Shown in pieces: positions 17,883-26,838 of a stretch of DNA of 64,000 nt. Origin of the DNA: Flavobacteriales bacterium (lineage in GTDB: Bacteria > Bacteroidota > Bacteroidia > UBA10329); assembly GCA_020635495.1 (NCBI GenBank), contig JACJZQ010000001.1:1-64000 (forward strand), in the 5' to 3' direction. A program made the translations under genes and the position numbers. Below the pieces are notes generated by a model that did not search any database, was not told the DNA's origin, and was given only the letters and a program-made list of their open reading frames with translations. Each line of letters begins with the position of its first letter. Within the stretch, counting starts at the first letter, position 1.

Positions 17883-20675
17883 ATGAAAAAGCTCTTTAGT
17901 TTATTAACATGTGTGGCTTTAACTCCAGTACTTCTGAATGCCCAAAACGTAGGTGTAGATGTGGCGTCTCCTGAGCAGAAGCTCGATGTTGCCGGAGGTA
18001 TCAAGATCGGCACAACCACAAATGGCGTTGCCGGGTCGTTGAGATGGAACGGAACCACCTTCCAATTCCATGACGGCACCCAGTGGGTGTCCCTTACTGC
18101 CAATACCGATGACCAGACCATCACCGACTTCTCCGTATCGGGTCAGACACTGTCCCTTACGCTGGAAAGCGGCAATACCATGACGCTGAACCTTGGGCCC
18201 ACTTTGAGTGCCGCTGACAACCAGACCATCACCGACCTCTCCATAGCAGGGAACGTCCTGTCCATAACATTGGAGAACGGCAATACCATGACACTGAACC
18301 TGACATCGACCCTCAATGCAGCAGATGATCAGACCCTGACACTCACCGGAGACAATCTCTCAATTGCCAACGGGAACTCGGTGAACCTGGCAACCGTGGA
18401 CAACCAGACCATTACCGACCTATCGGTAACCGGTAACGTGCTGTCAATTACCATTGCCAACGGCAATACCCGCACATTGGACCTCACCGCTCTTCTGGCC
18501 GCCAATGACGACCAGACCATTACCGACCTCTCTGCCACAGGCAATGTCCTGTCCATAACCTTGGAGAACGGTAATACCTCCACATTGGACCTCACCTCAA
18601 TGCTGGATGCAAATGACGACCAGCAGATCTCCCTGTTCAGCCTTTCTGGTACAACCCTGTCTCTGGACATTGAGGACAATGGACAGGTAGCACAGACCGT
18701 GGACCTTGACCCGCTCAGACGGCAGCTCATTGACGGGACAGCTAACGACAACGATACCTGGGTAAGGGTGGCCGCAGACAACGGAAGCGACAATGACATA
18801 ATCAGACTGGCTACCAGCTCAACCGAGCGAATGAGGGTCGACAACTCGGGTAACGTGGGAATCGGTACCGGTACACAGGCATTGGCAAACCGTTTGCACG
18901 TGGAGGTCAACTCCAACTCTGCACAGTATCCGCTGATGATACGCAATGCTGGGGCATCCAACGGAAGTGGAACAGGGGCGGGCATAGCCTTCAACAACCA
19001 CAACGCCAACGTGCCCAAAATGGCCATCTTCACAGAAAGGACCAGCGACTTCAGCTTCGGAAAGATGCACTTCCTGCTGGACCCGACCCTTGACAACACT
19101 CCCGTCAGCCTTGCCACGGATGCCAGAATGACCATCCTTTCCAATGGTAATGTGGGGATAGGAACGACTGCGCCATCGAACAATCTGCATGTGGTTGGAA
19201 ATGGCCGTTTTACATCAATGGCAGGCACAGGAATCCGGAATCTATCTGTTGATGCCAATGGCGTGTTTACAACAAATCAGCCCAACACAGGGACTTCTGG
19301 GTTTTGGACAAGAACAGGAACCGAGTTAACCACTGCAACAGCCGGGGATGATGTTGAGATAGACGAAGGAGCGTCACTTTACGTTGGTGCCGATGCACGT
19401 TTTTACAGTGACGCATCCTATTTAAGGTATAATGGACCTCGACCGTTCTACGTAACGGATGCAGTTTCAACAACCTACCTGTATTCGGCCAACACTTATC
19501 TTGGTTCATCATCAGGGGATGTCATCAGGCTAAGAGCAAACACGTTCATATGGGACCAAGGTGTTATTGAGGGCAATGGGAATGTGGGCATTGGGACAAC
19601 CAGTCCATCCTACCCGCTGAATGTTACCAAAACCAACTCTGGAGATTGGCAATCAAGATTCACTAATGGTTCCTCTAACGTTTATTTGGCACACCAGAGT
19701 GGATATGGAATCCATATTAACACTGGTGGAACCAATAGCTCTAGTCGGTATGCTTTAGAAGTACGTAATTCGAGTCAGACGCACTTCTATGTTAGAGATG
19801 ACGGTTATGTAGGCGTTCGAACAAGTAGTCCTAGTCATTATTTCACAATAGCTGGAACTGGAAGTGTTTTTGGAATTGACAATGAGGCTTCATTCCAAGC
19901 AAAAAACTCTGGGGGTACGTCTGAAACCTACTTCTGGCCGAGGTGGAGTGACAACATTATGTACATGAACTATGGTTCAAGCGGATTCCGACTTAGAGAC
20001 AATGGCTCAAGCAATGTCATTTCCATAGATGCCAACCGGACCGTGACGTTTGATGAGTCGGTATTCTTTGATTGCCCAGACTGTGGCAGTACAACCACAT
20101 TAGCGGGGTCAGACAATTGGGGAGACCTTTCAATTCAAGGAAGGGTGTTATCTGCTAATTCCAATATACACCTTTCTCCACCTAACGGATTCAATGTGAT
20201 TATAAATGATTCCTATCGTGCAGCCGGAGGAAGCACTGGCGGCTCTGATGCTGGGCTTATTGTTGAGGGTAGTGCCGCTATTGGTCAAACAACACTTAAT
20301 AGTAGCTATACTCTTATTGTAAATGGTCGATTAAAAACTACAGGTATTAATGAGACATCTGATGCCCGACTAAAGAAGAACGTTACCTCAATTGCAAACG
20401 CGTTGGATATGGTTAAACAACTTGATGGGGTAACCTACAATTGGAAAGATGAAGAATATCCGGATATGGGCCTTAATAATGAAAAGCAATTTGGACTCAT
20501 TGCACAAGAAGTGGAGAAGATTATTCCTGAATTAGTTAGAACGGATGAAGATGGCTGGAAGTCCATTGAGTACACACACATGGTTCCAGTTCTTATTGAA
20601 GCAATCAAAGAACAACAGAAAACAATCGACCTACTGAAACACAAGGTTGAAAAGCTAGAATCTGGAAGAAGATAG
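17883..20675 (+). CDS. Secreted tail-fibre-like protein with C-terminal S74 chaperone domain (copy 1)
   Basis: A 930-residue protein. A signal peptide (residues 1-21, ending LLNAQ) is followed by NVGVDVASPEQKLDVAGG. Then come several roughly 30-residue repeats (about 76-280) built on DDQTITDLS..GNVLSITLENGNT..LDLT, and then GNVGIGT-type tail-fibre repeats. The C-terminal 130 residues form an intramolecular chaperone (peptidase S74): TSDARLKKNV, FGLIAQEVEKIIPELV, WKSIEYTHMVPVLIEAIKEQQ and a coiled coil. In phage fibres that domain trimerises the fibre and then cuts itself off. Bases 17941-19102 match 20911-22072 of the next gene base for base as far as I compared. It is probably a surface or released trimeric adhesin; no T9SS tail is present. 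Confidence 0.85.
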   Translation: MKKLFSLLTCVALTPVLLNAQNVGVDVASPEQKLDVAGGIKIGTTTNGVAGSLRWNGTTFQFHDGTQWVSLTANTDDQTITDFSVSGQTLSLTLESGNTMTLNLGPTLSAADNQTITDLSIAGNVLSITLENGNTMTLNLTSTLNAADDQTLTLTGDNLSIANGNSVNLATVDNQTITDLSVTGNVLSITIANGNTRTLDLTALLAANDDQTITDLSATGNVLSITLENGNTSTLDLTSMLDANDDQQISLFSLSGTTLSLDIEDNGQVAQTVDLDPLRRQLIDGTANDNDTWVRVAADNGSDNDIIRLATSSTERMRVDNSGNVGIGTGTQALANRLHVEVNSNSAQYPLMIRNAGASNGSGTGAGIAFNNHNANVPKMAIFTERTSDFSFGKMHFLLDPTLDNTPVSLATDARMTILSNGNVGIGTTAPSNNLHVVGNGRFTSMAGTGIRNLSVDANGVFTTNQPNTGTSGFWTRTGTELTTATAGDDVEIDEGASLYVGADARFYSDASYLRYNGPRPFYVTDAVSTTYLYSANTYLGSSSGDVIRLRANTFIWDQGVIEGNGNVGIGTTSPSYPLNVTKTNSGDWQSRFTNGSSNVYLAHQSGYGIHINTGGTNSSSRYALEVRNSSQTHFYVRDDGYVGVRTSSPSHYFTIAGTGSVFGIDNEASFQAKNSGGTSETYFWPRWSDNIMYMNYGSSGFRLRDNGSSNVISIDANRTVTFDESVFFDCPDCGSTTTLAGSDNWGDLSIQGRVLSANSNIHLSPPNGFNVIINDSYRAAGGSTGGSDAGLIVEGSAAIGQTTLNSSYTLIVNGRLKTTGINETSDARLKKNVTSIANALDMVKQLDGVTYNWKDEEYPDMGLNNEKQFGLIAQEVEKIIPELVRTDEDGWKSIEYTHMVPVLIEAIKEQQKTIDLLKHKVEKLESGRR
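17941..19102 (+). repeat. 1162-base direct repeat, copy A
   Basis: This block is repeated at 20911-22072, offset 2970 bases, with no difference seen in the lines I compared and identical encoded protein. It starts two bases before the codons for the post-signal-peptide residues Q-N-V-G and stops inside the codons for NTPVS. It encodes the repeat-rich stem of both secreted fibre-like proteins. Confidence 0.95.
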
Positions 20676-20762
20676 GTCTTTTTGAGTTTGACTTGTCACT
20701 ACAATAACGGTTATTAGCTTGAGGAATAGGTTTTTAAAGTCCTGAATTTTAAATCCACAAGG

Positions 20763-20802
20763 GAACAGGTTGCGCTAGAATTGCATAACCTGTTCTTTTT
20801 TT
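20763..20802 (+). terminator. Rho-independent terminator after fibre gene 1
   Basis: A perfect 9-base stem (GAACAGGTT at 20763-20771, AACCTGTTC at 20787-20795) with a 15-base loop is followed by seven T. It ends transcription of the first fibre gene before the second one starts at 20850. Confidence 0.85.
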
Positions 20803-20849
20803 GTTCTTTCATGGATTCTAACTGTGATTTTTCACATCAAATCCATTCA

Positions 20850-23800
20850 ATGATGAACAGATTTTACATAATTTTTAGTGGTTTAATTCTGCTTTCGACA
20901 ATCACCTTCTCCCAAAACGTAGGTGTAGATGTGGCGTCTCCTGAGCAGAAGCTCGATGTTGCCGGAGGTATCAAGATCGGCACAACCACAAATGGCGTTG
21001 CCGGGTCGTTGAGATGGAACGGAACCACCTTCCAATTCCATGACGGCACCCAGTGGGTGTCCCTTACTGCCAATACCGATGACCAGACCATCACCGACTT
21101 CTCCGTATCGGGTCAGACACTGTCCCTTACGCTGGAAAGCGGCAATACCATGACGCTGAACCTTGGGCCCACTTTGAGTGCCGCTGACAACCAGACCATC
21201 ACCGACCTCTCCATAGCAGGGAACGTCCTGTCCATAACATTGGAGAACGGCAATACCATGACACTGAACCTGACATCGACCCTCAATGCAGCAGATGATC
21301 AGACCCTGACACTCACCGGAGACAATCTCTCAATTGCCAACGGGAACTCGGTGAACCTGGCAACCGTGGACAACCAGACCATTACCGACCTATCGGTAAC
21401 CGGTAACGTGCTGTCAATTACCATTGCCAACGGCAATACCCGCACATTGGACCTCACCGCTCTTCTGGCCGCCAATGACGACCAGACCATTACCGACCTC
21501 TCTGCCACAGGCAATGTCCTGTCCATAACCTTGGAGAACGGTAATACCTCCACATTGGACCTCACCTCAATGCTGGATGCAAATGACGACCAGCAGATCT
21601 CCCTGTTCAGCCTTTCTGGTACAACCCTGTCTCTGGACATTGAGGACAATGGACAGGTAGCACAGACCGTGGACCTTGACCCGCTCAGACGGCAGCTCAT
21701 TGACGGGACAGCTAACGACAACGATACCTGGGTAAGGGTGGCCGCAGACAACGGAAGCGACAATGACATAATCAGACTGGCTACCAGCTCAACCGAGCGA
21801 ATGAGGGTCGACAACTCGGGTAACGTGGGAATCGGTACCGGTACACAGGCATTGGCAAACCGTTTGCACGTGGAGGTCAACTCCAACTCTGCACAGTATC
21901 CGCTGATGATACGCAATGCTGGGGCATCCAACGGAAGTGGAACAGGGGCGGGCATAGCCTTCAACAACCACAACGCCAACGTGCCCAAAATGGCCATCTT
22001 CACAGAAAGGACCAGCGACTTCAGCTTCGGAAAGATGCACTTCCTGCTGGACCCGACCCTTGACAACACTCCGGTAAGCCTGAGCACCGATGCGAAAATG
22101 ACAATTCAATCCAACGGGAATGTGGGGATAGGAACAACTGCACCAGCCCAAAAGTTTGACCTTGCAGGAACTGGAACTATTAGTGGGAATTTGGGAATTG
22201 GAACCGTGTCTCCCAGCGAAAGCCTACACGTTGTTGGTGGCGCGCGCGTCTCTGCGCTTGGAGCGGGAGTTGTCACGTCAGACGCCAACGGTGTCCTTTC
22301 CTCTGGCTCGTTGGTAGGTACTGGTTATGGAGACAATTTGGGCGACCACATCGCCACCTTAAACCTGACCATGAATGACTTGGACATTCTGGACGCAAAT
22401 ACTGTACAGGCCAACACTCTACTAGACCCGGAAGATGGGACTCTTACCGTCAATGACAACCTTACCATTACCGCTGACCTTACGGTTCAAGGAGGAGACA
22501 TATACGATAATAACAGCCACCTCCGGCTCAACGGAGAGGATAACGTTTACATCTCCATGGACTACAACAACAATGACGTTGATGACAAGGCCATCATGTT
22601 CGGTAAAAACGATGAAGGGGGTGATGCAAATTGGGTTGAATTGATGAGAATAGCTGAAAACGGAAATATCGGAATAGGCACCACAAGTCCTGGTCAAAAA
22701 CTCAGCGTAGAAGGTAACCTACAGATAGGGGCTTCTGGATATATTGATGATGATGCTACGATGGGAGAAAACTCTGATGACTGGATTAGACTGAATGGAT
22801 ATGTGGAACTGAAGTCCAATACTGACAATTACGGAATTGTACTACGTGACAAGGATAACACCGAGTATTTTGGAATAACTCAAAAAGATGGTTGGTCTTA
22901 CCTGACGGACAGCAACACCTCTAGCAACTATTTCTTAAGAGGAAATGGGGCCAACGCTCAAGTTAGGGGCAGCCTGACGGTAAGTGGTTTAAGTGGTGGT
23001 GGAACTCAGGTTGTAAGTGTAGATAATAATGGTTTGCTCATGGCGGGTAACGACCTGCCCGGAGGTGATGATAGTTATATCCAGAATCAATATGCTGCTG
23101 TTCAGACCACTGCAGAGTATAGAATTAGTGGTCGTGGCAGTGCTGGGCAACTTGGGGTTAATAATACCAGCAGCACATCTGGAGACGGTATTTCACTTTA
23201 TGGTGGGGCAACATCAGGGGTTCCCTCTTATGGTATTGTCTTCTCTGGCACAGGCAACCTAGGTACTCACGGAAACGTAACCAGCGATTGGGCAACCTAC
23301 TTCACAATGAATAACACTACCACTCGCGGGTGGGTGTTCAGGAGAGGAACTACCAATGTGGCCAGTATCAGTGGTAGTGGGGTGGCCACATTGAATGAGG
23401 TTTGGGCTGATAATGGAAGTGCCACTGACCCATCTTACACCTTTACCAGTGACGAAAATACTGGAATGTACAGGGCTGGCACAGATCAGCTTGCATTAAC
23501 AACCGCGGGTTCGGAACGTTTACGAGTTATAAGCAATGGAAATGTTGGAGTTGGGGTCACTGCCCCGTTAGCCAAGCTGCACGTGCAAGGGTCAACGGCT
23601 GGTGACGGTGGTTGGGACGATGATGGGATAATGGTTATGAACACTGCGGGAAGTGCAGGAGAAGCTGCTGTAAGCTTTAAAAACTCCAGCACAGGCACTA
23701 GTTATTGGATCACTGGACTGAACCAAAGTGCGAATTATGACATAGCATATGGTACTTCATTTACAAATGGTAATACCAAAATGAGGATTCTTACTGACGG

Positions 23801-24287
23801 AAACGTTGGGATTGGAACAGTTTCTCCTACATATAAATTACATGTTAGTGGTAGGCTTAAAACCACAGGAATCAACGAAACATCAGATGCTAGACTCAAA
23901 AAAGATATAAATCCAATCGAAGGTGCACTCAGTTTAGTAAAGCAATTGAAGGGCGTAACGTATAATTGGAAAAGTGAGGAGTACCCTGAAATGGGTCTGA
24001 ACGAGGACAGACAGTATGGCCTCATAGCTCAGGAAGTAGAAAAAATAATTCCAGACCTTGTGGAAACCGACAAAGAAGGTTGGAAATCCATCGAGTATAC
24101 CCATATGGTTCCTGTGCTTATTGAAGCCATTAAGGAGCAACAAAAGCTCATTGTAACACTCCAAAAACAGAACACCTCCCTTTTAGAAGAAACCAGCTTT
24201 CTCAAAGCTCAACTTGATAAGAATACGGGTTTAATTGAATTGATTTTGAACAATTTGAACGAGGAAAAAACATCAAGCAGCGAATAA
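20850..24287 (+). CDS. Secreted tail-fibre-like protein with C-terminal S74 chaperone domain (copy 2)
   Basis: A protein of 1145 residues from the ATG at 20850 (a second ATG follows at 20853). Its signal peptide, ending ITFSQ, differs from that of copy 1, but the next roughly 387 residues are the same. From there it diverges: GNVGIGTTAPAQ, a long region with recurring GNIGIGTTSP and GNVGVGVTAPLAKLHV motifs, and finally its own S74 chaperone (TSDARLKKDI, YGLIAQEVEKIIPDLV, WKSIEYTHMVPVLIEAIKEQQ) with a longer coiled-coil tail. The S74 domains of the two genes resemble each other in protein but differ at many bases, unlike the N-terminal block. That points to recent local gene conversion or partial duplication. 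Confidence 0.85.
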   Translation: MMNRFYIIFSGLILLSTITFSQNVGVDVASPEQKLDVAGGIKIGTTTNGVAGSLRWNGTTFQFHDGTQWVSLTANTDDQTITDFSVSGQTLSLTLESGNTMTLNLGPTLSAADNQTITDLSIAGNVLSITLENGNTMTLNLTSTLNAADDQTLTLTGDNLSIANGNSVNLATVDNQTITDLSVTGNVLSITIANGNTRTLDLTALLAANDDQTITDLSATGNVLSITLENGNTSTLDLTSMLDANDDQQISLFSLSGTTLSLDIEDNGQVAQTVDLDPLRRQLIDGTANDNDTWVRVAADNGSDNDIIRLATSSTERMRVDNSGNVGIGTGTQALANRLHVEVNSNSAQYPLMIRNAGASNGSGTGAGIAFNNHNANVPKMAIFTERTSDFSFGKMHFLLDPTLDNTPVSLSTDAKMTIQSNGNVGIGTTAPAQKFDLAGTGTISGNLGIGTVSPSESLHVVGGARVSALGAGVVTSDANGVLSSGSLVGTGYGDNLGDHIATLNLTMNDLDILDANTVQANTLLDPEDGTLTVNDNLTITADLTVQGGDIYDNNSHLRLNGEDNVYISMDYNNNDVDDKAIMFGKNDEGGDANWVELMRIAENGNIGIGTTSPGQKLSVEGNLQIGASGYIDDDATMGENSDDWIRLNGYVELKSNTDNYGIVLRDKDNTEYFGITQKDGWSYLTDSNTSSNYFLRGNGANAQVRGSLTVSGLSGGGTQVVSVDNNGLLMAGNDLPGGDDSYIQNQYAAVQTTAEYRISGRGSAGQLGVNNTSSTSGDGISLYGGATSGVPSYGIVFSGTGNLGTHGNVTSDWATYFTMNNTTTRGWVFRRGTTNVASISGSGVATLNEVWADNGSATDPSYTFTSDENTGMYRAGTDQLALTTAGSERLRVISNGNVGVGVTAPLAKLHVQGSTAGDGGWDDDGIMVMNTAGSAGEAAVSFKNSSTGTSYWITGLNQSANYDIAYGTSFTNGNTKMRILTDGNVGIGTVSPTYKLHVSGRLKTTGINETSDARLKKDINPIEGALSLVKQLKGVTYNWKSEEYPEMGLNEDRQYGLIAQEVEKIIPDLVETDKEGWKSIEYTHMVPVLIEAIKEQQKLIVTLQKQNTSLLEETSFLKAQLDKNTGLIELILNNLNEEKTSSSE
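20911..22072 (+). repeat. 1162-base direct repeat, copy B
   Basis: The second copy of the block at 17941-19102. Divergence begins abruptly at base 22073 (G against C). Homologous recombination between the copies would remove 2970 bases and join the first signal peptide to the second distal half. Confidence 0.95.
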
Positions 24288-24323
24288 CTTTAGAGGCGTT
24301 GTTCCGCAAATAGTTTCCGTACG

Positions 24324-24356
24324 ACAGGTGAGGTTAGCCAATCTCACCTGTTTCTA
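24324..24356 (+). terminator. Hairpin terminator after fibre gene 2
   Basis: A perfect 9-base stem, ACAGGTGAG (24324-24332) and CTCACCTGT (24343-24351), with a 10-base loop, is followed by TTCTATATT. The T-run is weak, so it may be an imperfect terminator. Confidence 0.6.
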
Positions 24357-24418
24357 TATTATCTAGCTTGGATTCTTCTGTCTTCGATTAGAGAGAAATT
24401 ATCATATCATTGTATTCT

Positions 24419-25009
24419 ATGGATTACAAAGGAGCTGTAAATCACATATTGGGTCGCTTGGAGAATGAGTTACCAGAGCACCTGTACTATCATGGCAAGC
24501 ATCATACTATGGATGTGCTTGAAACTGTCGAGCGGATCGCAAGACATGAAGGGGTCTCTGAAGACCATATCAACATCCTGCTTGTTGGAGCGGCTTACCA
24601 TGATTGTGGATTCATCCATGGCCCTAAGAATCACGAAGAAACAGGCTGTGACATTGCGCGAGGAGCACTGCCGCAATTCGGATTCGATGATTCTACGATT
24701 GAGCTTATCTGTCAGATGATAATGGCCACAAAGGTTCCGCAGAACCCGACCTGCAAACTCTGCGAGATTCTTTGCGATGCCGACCTGGACTATCTGGGCA
24801 GAGGTGATTTTGAACCAATTGCCACGAGCCTTTTCAATGAATTACAACACCTTGGAATTGTGGAGACCGAACAATCTTGGAATCGGATTCAGGTCGGTTT
24901 TCTCAAACAGCACCACTATCACACATCGTACGGAAAAGAATTAAGACAACCTGTAAAAGAGAAGCATCTTAAGGAACTCGAATCCATCGTATCCGGCTAC
25001 GACACCTAA
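24419..25009 (+). CDS. HD-domain phosphohydrolase family protein
   Basis: A 196-residue cytosolic protein of the HD superfamily of metal-dependent phosphohydrolases. The metal-binding pattern is present: H in YYHGKHHTMDVLE, the HD pair in GAAYHDCGF, further His in GPKNHEETGCDIA, and a late Asp in CDADLDYLG. The substrate is unknown; family members act on nucleotides, cyclic dinucleotides or (p)ppGpp. The ATG at 24419 is preferred over a TTG at 24410. It lies between the second fibre gene's terminator and the stress-protein gene. Confidence 0.83.
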   Translation: MDYKGAVNHILGRLENELPEHLYYHGKHHTMDVLETVERIARHEGVSEDHINILLVGAAYHDCGFIHGPKNHEETGCDIARGALPQFGFDDSTIELICQMIMATKVPQNPTCKLCEILCDADLDYLGRGDFEPIATSLFNELQHLGIVETEQSWNRIQVGFLKQHHYHTSYGKELRQPVKEKHLKELESIVSGYDT

Positions 25010-25019
25010 TTCAAAGCAC

Positions 25020-25027
25020 TATTTTTG
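25020..25027 (+). promoter_or_regulatory. Candidate -7 box of the universal stress protein gene
   Basis: TATTTTTG fits TAnnTTTG and ends 23 bases before the ATG at 25051. No -33 TTG at suitable spacing is seen. Confidence 0.4.
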
Positions 25028-25050
25028 TGAACGATTAATCAAACAAAGTA

Positions 25051-25911
25051 ATGGCAGAAAAAAATCCGATCATTCTTGTACCAACCGATTTCTCAGAGGC
25101 CGCTGACACGGCCATCAATCATGCTGCAAAAGTTGCAAGCAGTTCAGGAGATGAGGTTAGACTTGTACACATTGTAAACAAAGACTCTAAGTCAAAACTC
25201 AAGAAGGCCGGAGAATCTTTGGATGACCTTAACGCTAAGATGACGGCAAAGGTTGAAGAAATTAAGTCTAAATATGGGGTTAAAGCGGGCTATAACCTCC
25301 GCGAAGGCTCTATTTTCACTACGATTGGTGAGGTTGCAGAAGAAATTGGTGCCCGTCTCTTAATAATGGGAACGCACGGTGTGGTTGGAATGCAACATAT
25401 AACTGGTGCTTGGGCGGTCAAGGTCATTACTTCGTCACCAGTACCTACCATTGTGGTGCAGAAGAAGAAGATTGCAGACCACGGTTATAAGACGATTGTT
25501 TTTCCAATTGATGCTAGCAAAGAGACCAAACAGAAAGTTATTCATGCCATCTCAATTGCCAAGCATTTTGACTCTACAGTACACTTGTTTGCCAGCCATG
25601 AGACGGATGAATTCCTGATCAACGCCAGAAATAACAACATAGCTTGGGCTGAGAACATGTTCAAAAAGAACGGTGTGGATTACAAAGTGGCCCACGCAGA
25701 CGGAAATCATGCCAAGCAGACCATCAAATACGCGTCTAAGGTCAATGCCGATCTTATTGTTATCCTAACTGATGATGGCGAAGTGAGTGTGTCTGAAATA
25801 GTACTTGGGCCCGATGAAGAGAAGATCATCAACAACGATGCTCAGATTGCCACCATGTGCGTAAACCCTGTTGCCAACCTATATACCATTGGTAACGTCT
25901 TGTTCATGTAA
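25051..25911 (+). CDS. Tandem universal stress protein (UspA family)
   Basis: A 286-residue protein with two Usp folds. The first (about 7-143) starts IILVPTDFSEAADTAINHA and carries the ATP-loop-like MGTHGVVGM and SSPVPTIVV. The second (about 150-280) starts KTIVFPIDASKETKQKVIHA but has a degenerate loop (ILTDDGEVSVSEIVLGPDEE), so it may not bind nucleotide. Tandem Usp proteins of this size are common in Bacteroidota. The role is general stress response, inferred. Its stop overlaps the next gene's ATG by one base. Confidence 0.9.
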   Translation: MAEKNPIILVPTDFSEAADTAINHAAKVASSSGDEVRLVHIVNKDSKSKLKKAGESLDDLNAKMTAKVEEIKSKYGVKAGYNLREGSIFTTIGEVAEEIGARLLIMGTHGVVGMQHITGAWAVKVITSSPVPTIVVQKKKIADHGYKTIVFPIDASKETKQKVIHAISIAKHFDSTVHLFASHETDEFLINARNNNIAWAENMFKKNGVDYKVAHADGNHAKQTIKYASKVNADLIVILTDDGEVSVSEIVLGPDEEKIINNDAQIATMCVNPVANLYTIGNVLFM

Positions 25912-26666
25912 TGAGACGCAACAACGGAGCACATAGGGTCATTGACGTTCTGTGCTTTGCTGTATTTTCCATTTTCTTGATATCTGGCCTGACTTCTTGC
26001 GAAGAAACCTGCTATGATGGTGAGTTGAATAATGCCGAAGAGGGAGTCGATTGTGGTGGCCCATGTGTGCCTTGCGACACATCTAACGGAACATGTTTTG
26101 ACGGCATCCAAAATCAAGGAGAAACAGGGGTTGATTGTGGCGGACCCTGTAATGACTGTATTACAGACACTTCAATTCTAAGTCCAGACTTTATCTGCGA
26201 AGGAACAGGTGGATCCTCTTATTTTCCTTTAAGTGAATCGAGTTATTGGATATACTCAATGCCCAACAATGCCTGGTTTCAGTTGGAGATCATCGGAACG
26301 GTTACGCAGAACAATGGCCAAGACTATGCCCACATGGTAACCACGGGAGCCTTCAGTGCTCACGACTATTTCAGAAATGAAAACGGAACCATATACGAAT
26401 GGAATACAACACTTGAGATTGATGAAGTTTACCTTCCTGCAAATCCAACTCCTGGTTTTAGTTGGACCACAAGCTCTTCTGACTCAATTGTGATTGTTGC
26501 AACCAATGCCACCCTGAATTCCCAAAATGGATGTAGTTATGATGGGCTTCTTCAGGTAGCTACTTATAATGGAGGAAATGCCTCCACCAATTATTACAAG
26601 CAAGGTCTGGGCCTAGTTCAATTAGCTTCTGTTTCTGCTTACCTCGATAGTGCGGTGGTATACTAG
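25911..26666 (+). CDS. Lipoprotein with repeated Cys-rich GVDCGGPC motifs
   Basis: A 251-residue probable lipoprotein. The signal ends LISGLTSCEETC. Two copies of a Cys-rich unit follow: CYDGELNNAEEGVDCGGPC and CFDGIQNQGETGVDCGGPC, each closing with a further Cys two to three residues on. This unit is widespread in Bacteroidota surface lipoproteins and is probably disulfide-bonded or calcium-binding. The remaining roughly 170 residues (YFPLSESSYWIYS onwards) form an unrecognised beta-rich domain. It is translationally coupled to the stress protein upstream and ends before a strong bidirectional terminator. Confidence 0.7.
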   Translation: MRRNNGAHRVIDVLCFAVFSIFLISGLTSCEETCYDGELNNAEEGVDCGGPCVPCDTSNGTCFDGIQNQGETGVDCGGPCNDCITDTSILSPDFICEGTGGSSYFPLSESSYWIYSMPNNAWFQLEIIGTVTQNNGQDYAHMVTTGAFSAHDYFRNENGTIYEWNTTLEIDEVYLPANPTPGFSWTTSSSDSIVIVATNATLNSQNGCSYDGLLQVATYNGGNASTNYYKQGLGLVQLASVSAYLDSAVVY

Positions 26667-26792
26667 TAATCGCTCATCCGAGAAGAATCTTCCATAGAAG
26701 CCTTTCACTTCAACTTCAAGGTCACTAGGGTGCTTTATGGTTTAAGTTCTTCACGCAATCAAAGAGACTGTGACGATCGATTTGTGTAAACA

Positions 26793-26818
26793 ATAAGGGC
26801 GGCAAATGCCGCCCTTAT
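26793..26818. terminator. Bidirectional terminator between converging genes
   Basis: A 12-base perfect inverted repeat with core GGGCGGC/GCCGCCC (26793-26804 and 26807-26818) and an effective loop of AAAT. It lies between the plus-strand lipoprotein gene and the minus-strand T9SS surface protein gene and can serve both. Confidence 0.85.
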
Positions 26819-26838
26819 CAATGGGTTGGATTCGGATT

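Noticed and set aside
18100..18720. CRISPR-like tandem repeats
   Set aside because: The repeats encode recurring protein strands of about 30 residues, differ in sequence, and no spacer/repeat length constancy or cas gene is present.
18329..19258. Long open frame on the minus strand opposite the fibre stem (309 codons), with a near copy at 21299-22087
   Set aside because: It mirrors the internal repeats of the plus-strand genes, has no sensible domain or start context, and is repeated only because the plus-strand block is repeated.
17883..24287. Prophage or phage remnant because of tail-fibre and S74 domains
   Set aside because: Both proteins have Sec signal peptides, no capsid, portal, terminase or integrase gene is near, and flanking genes are ordinary chromosomal ones.
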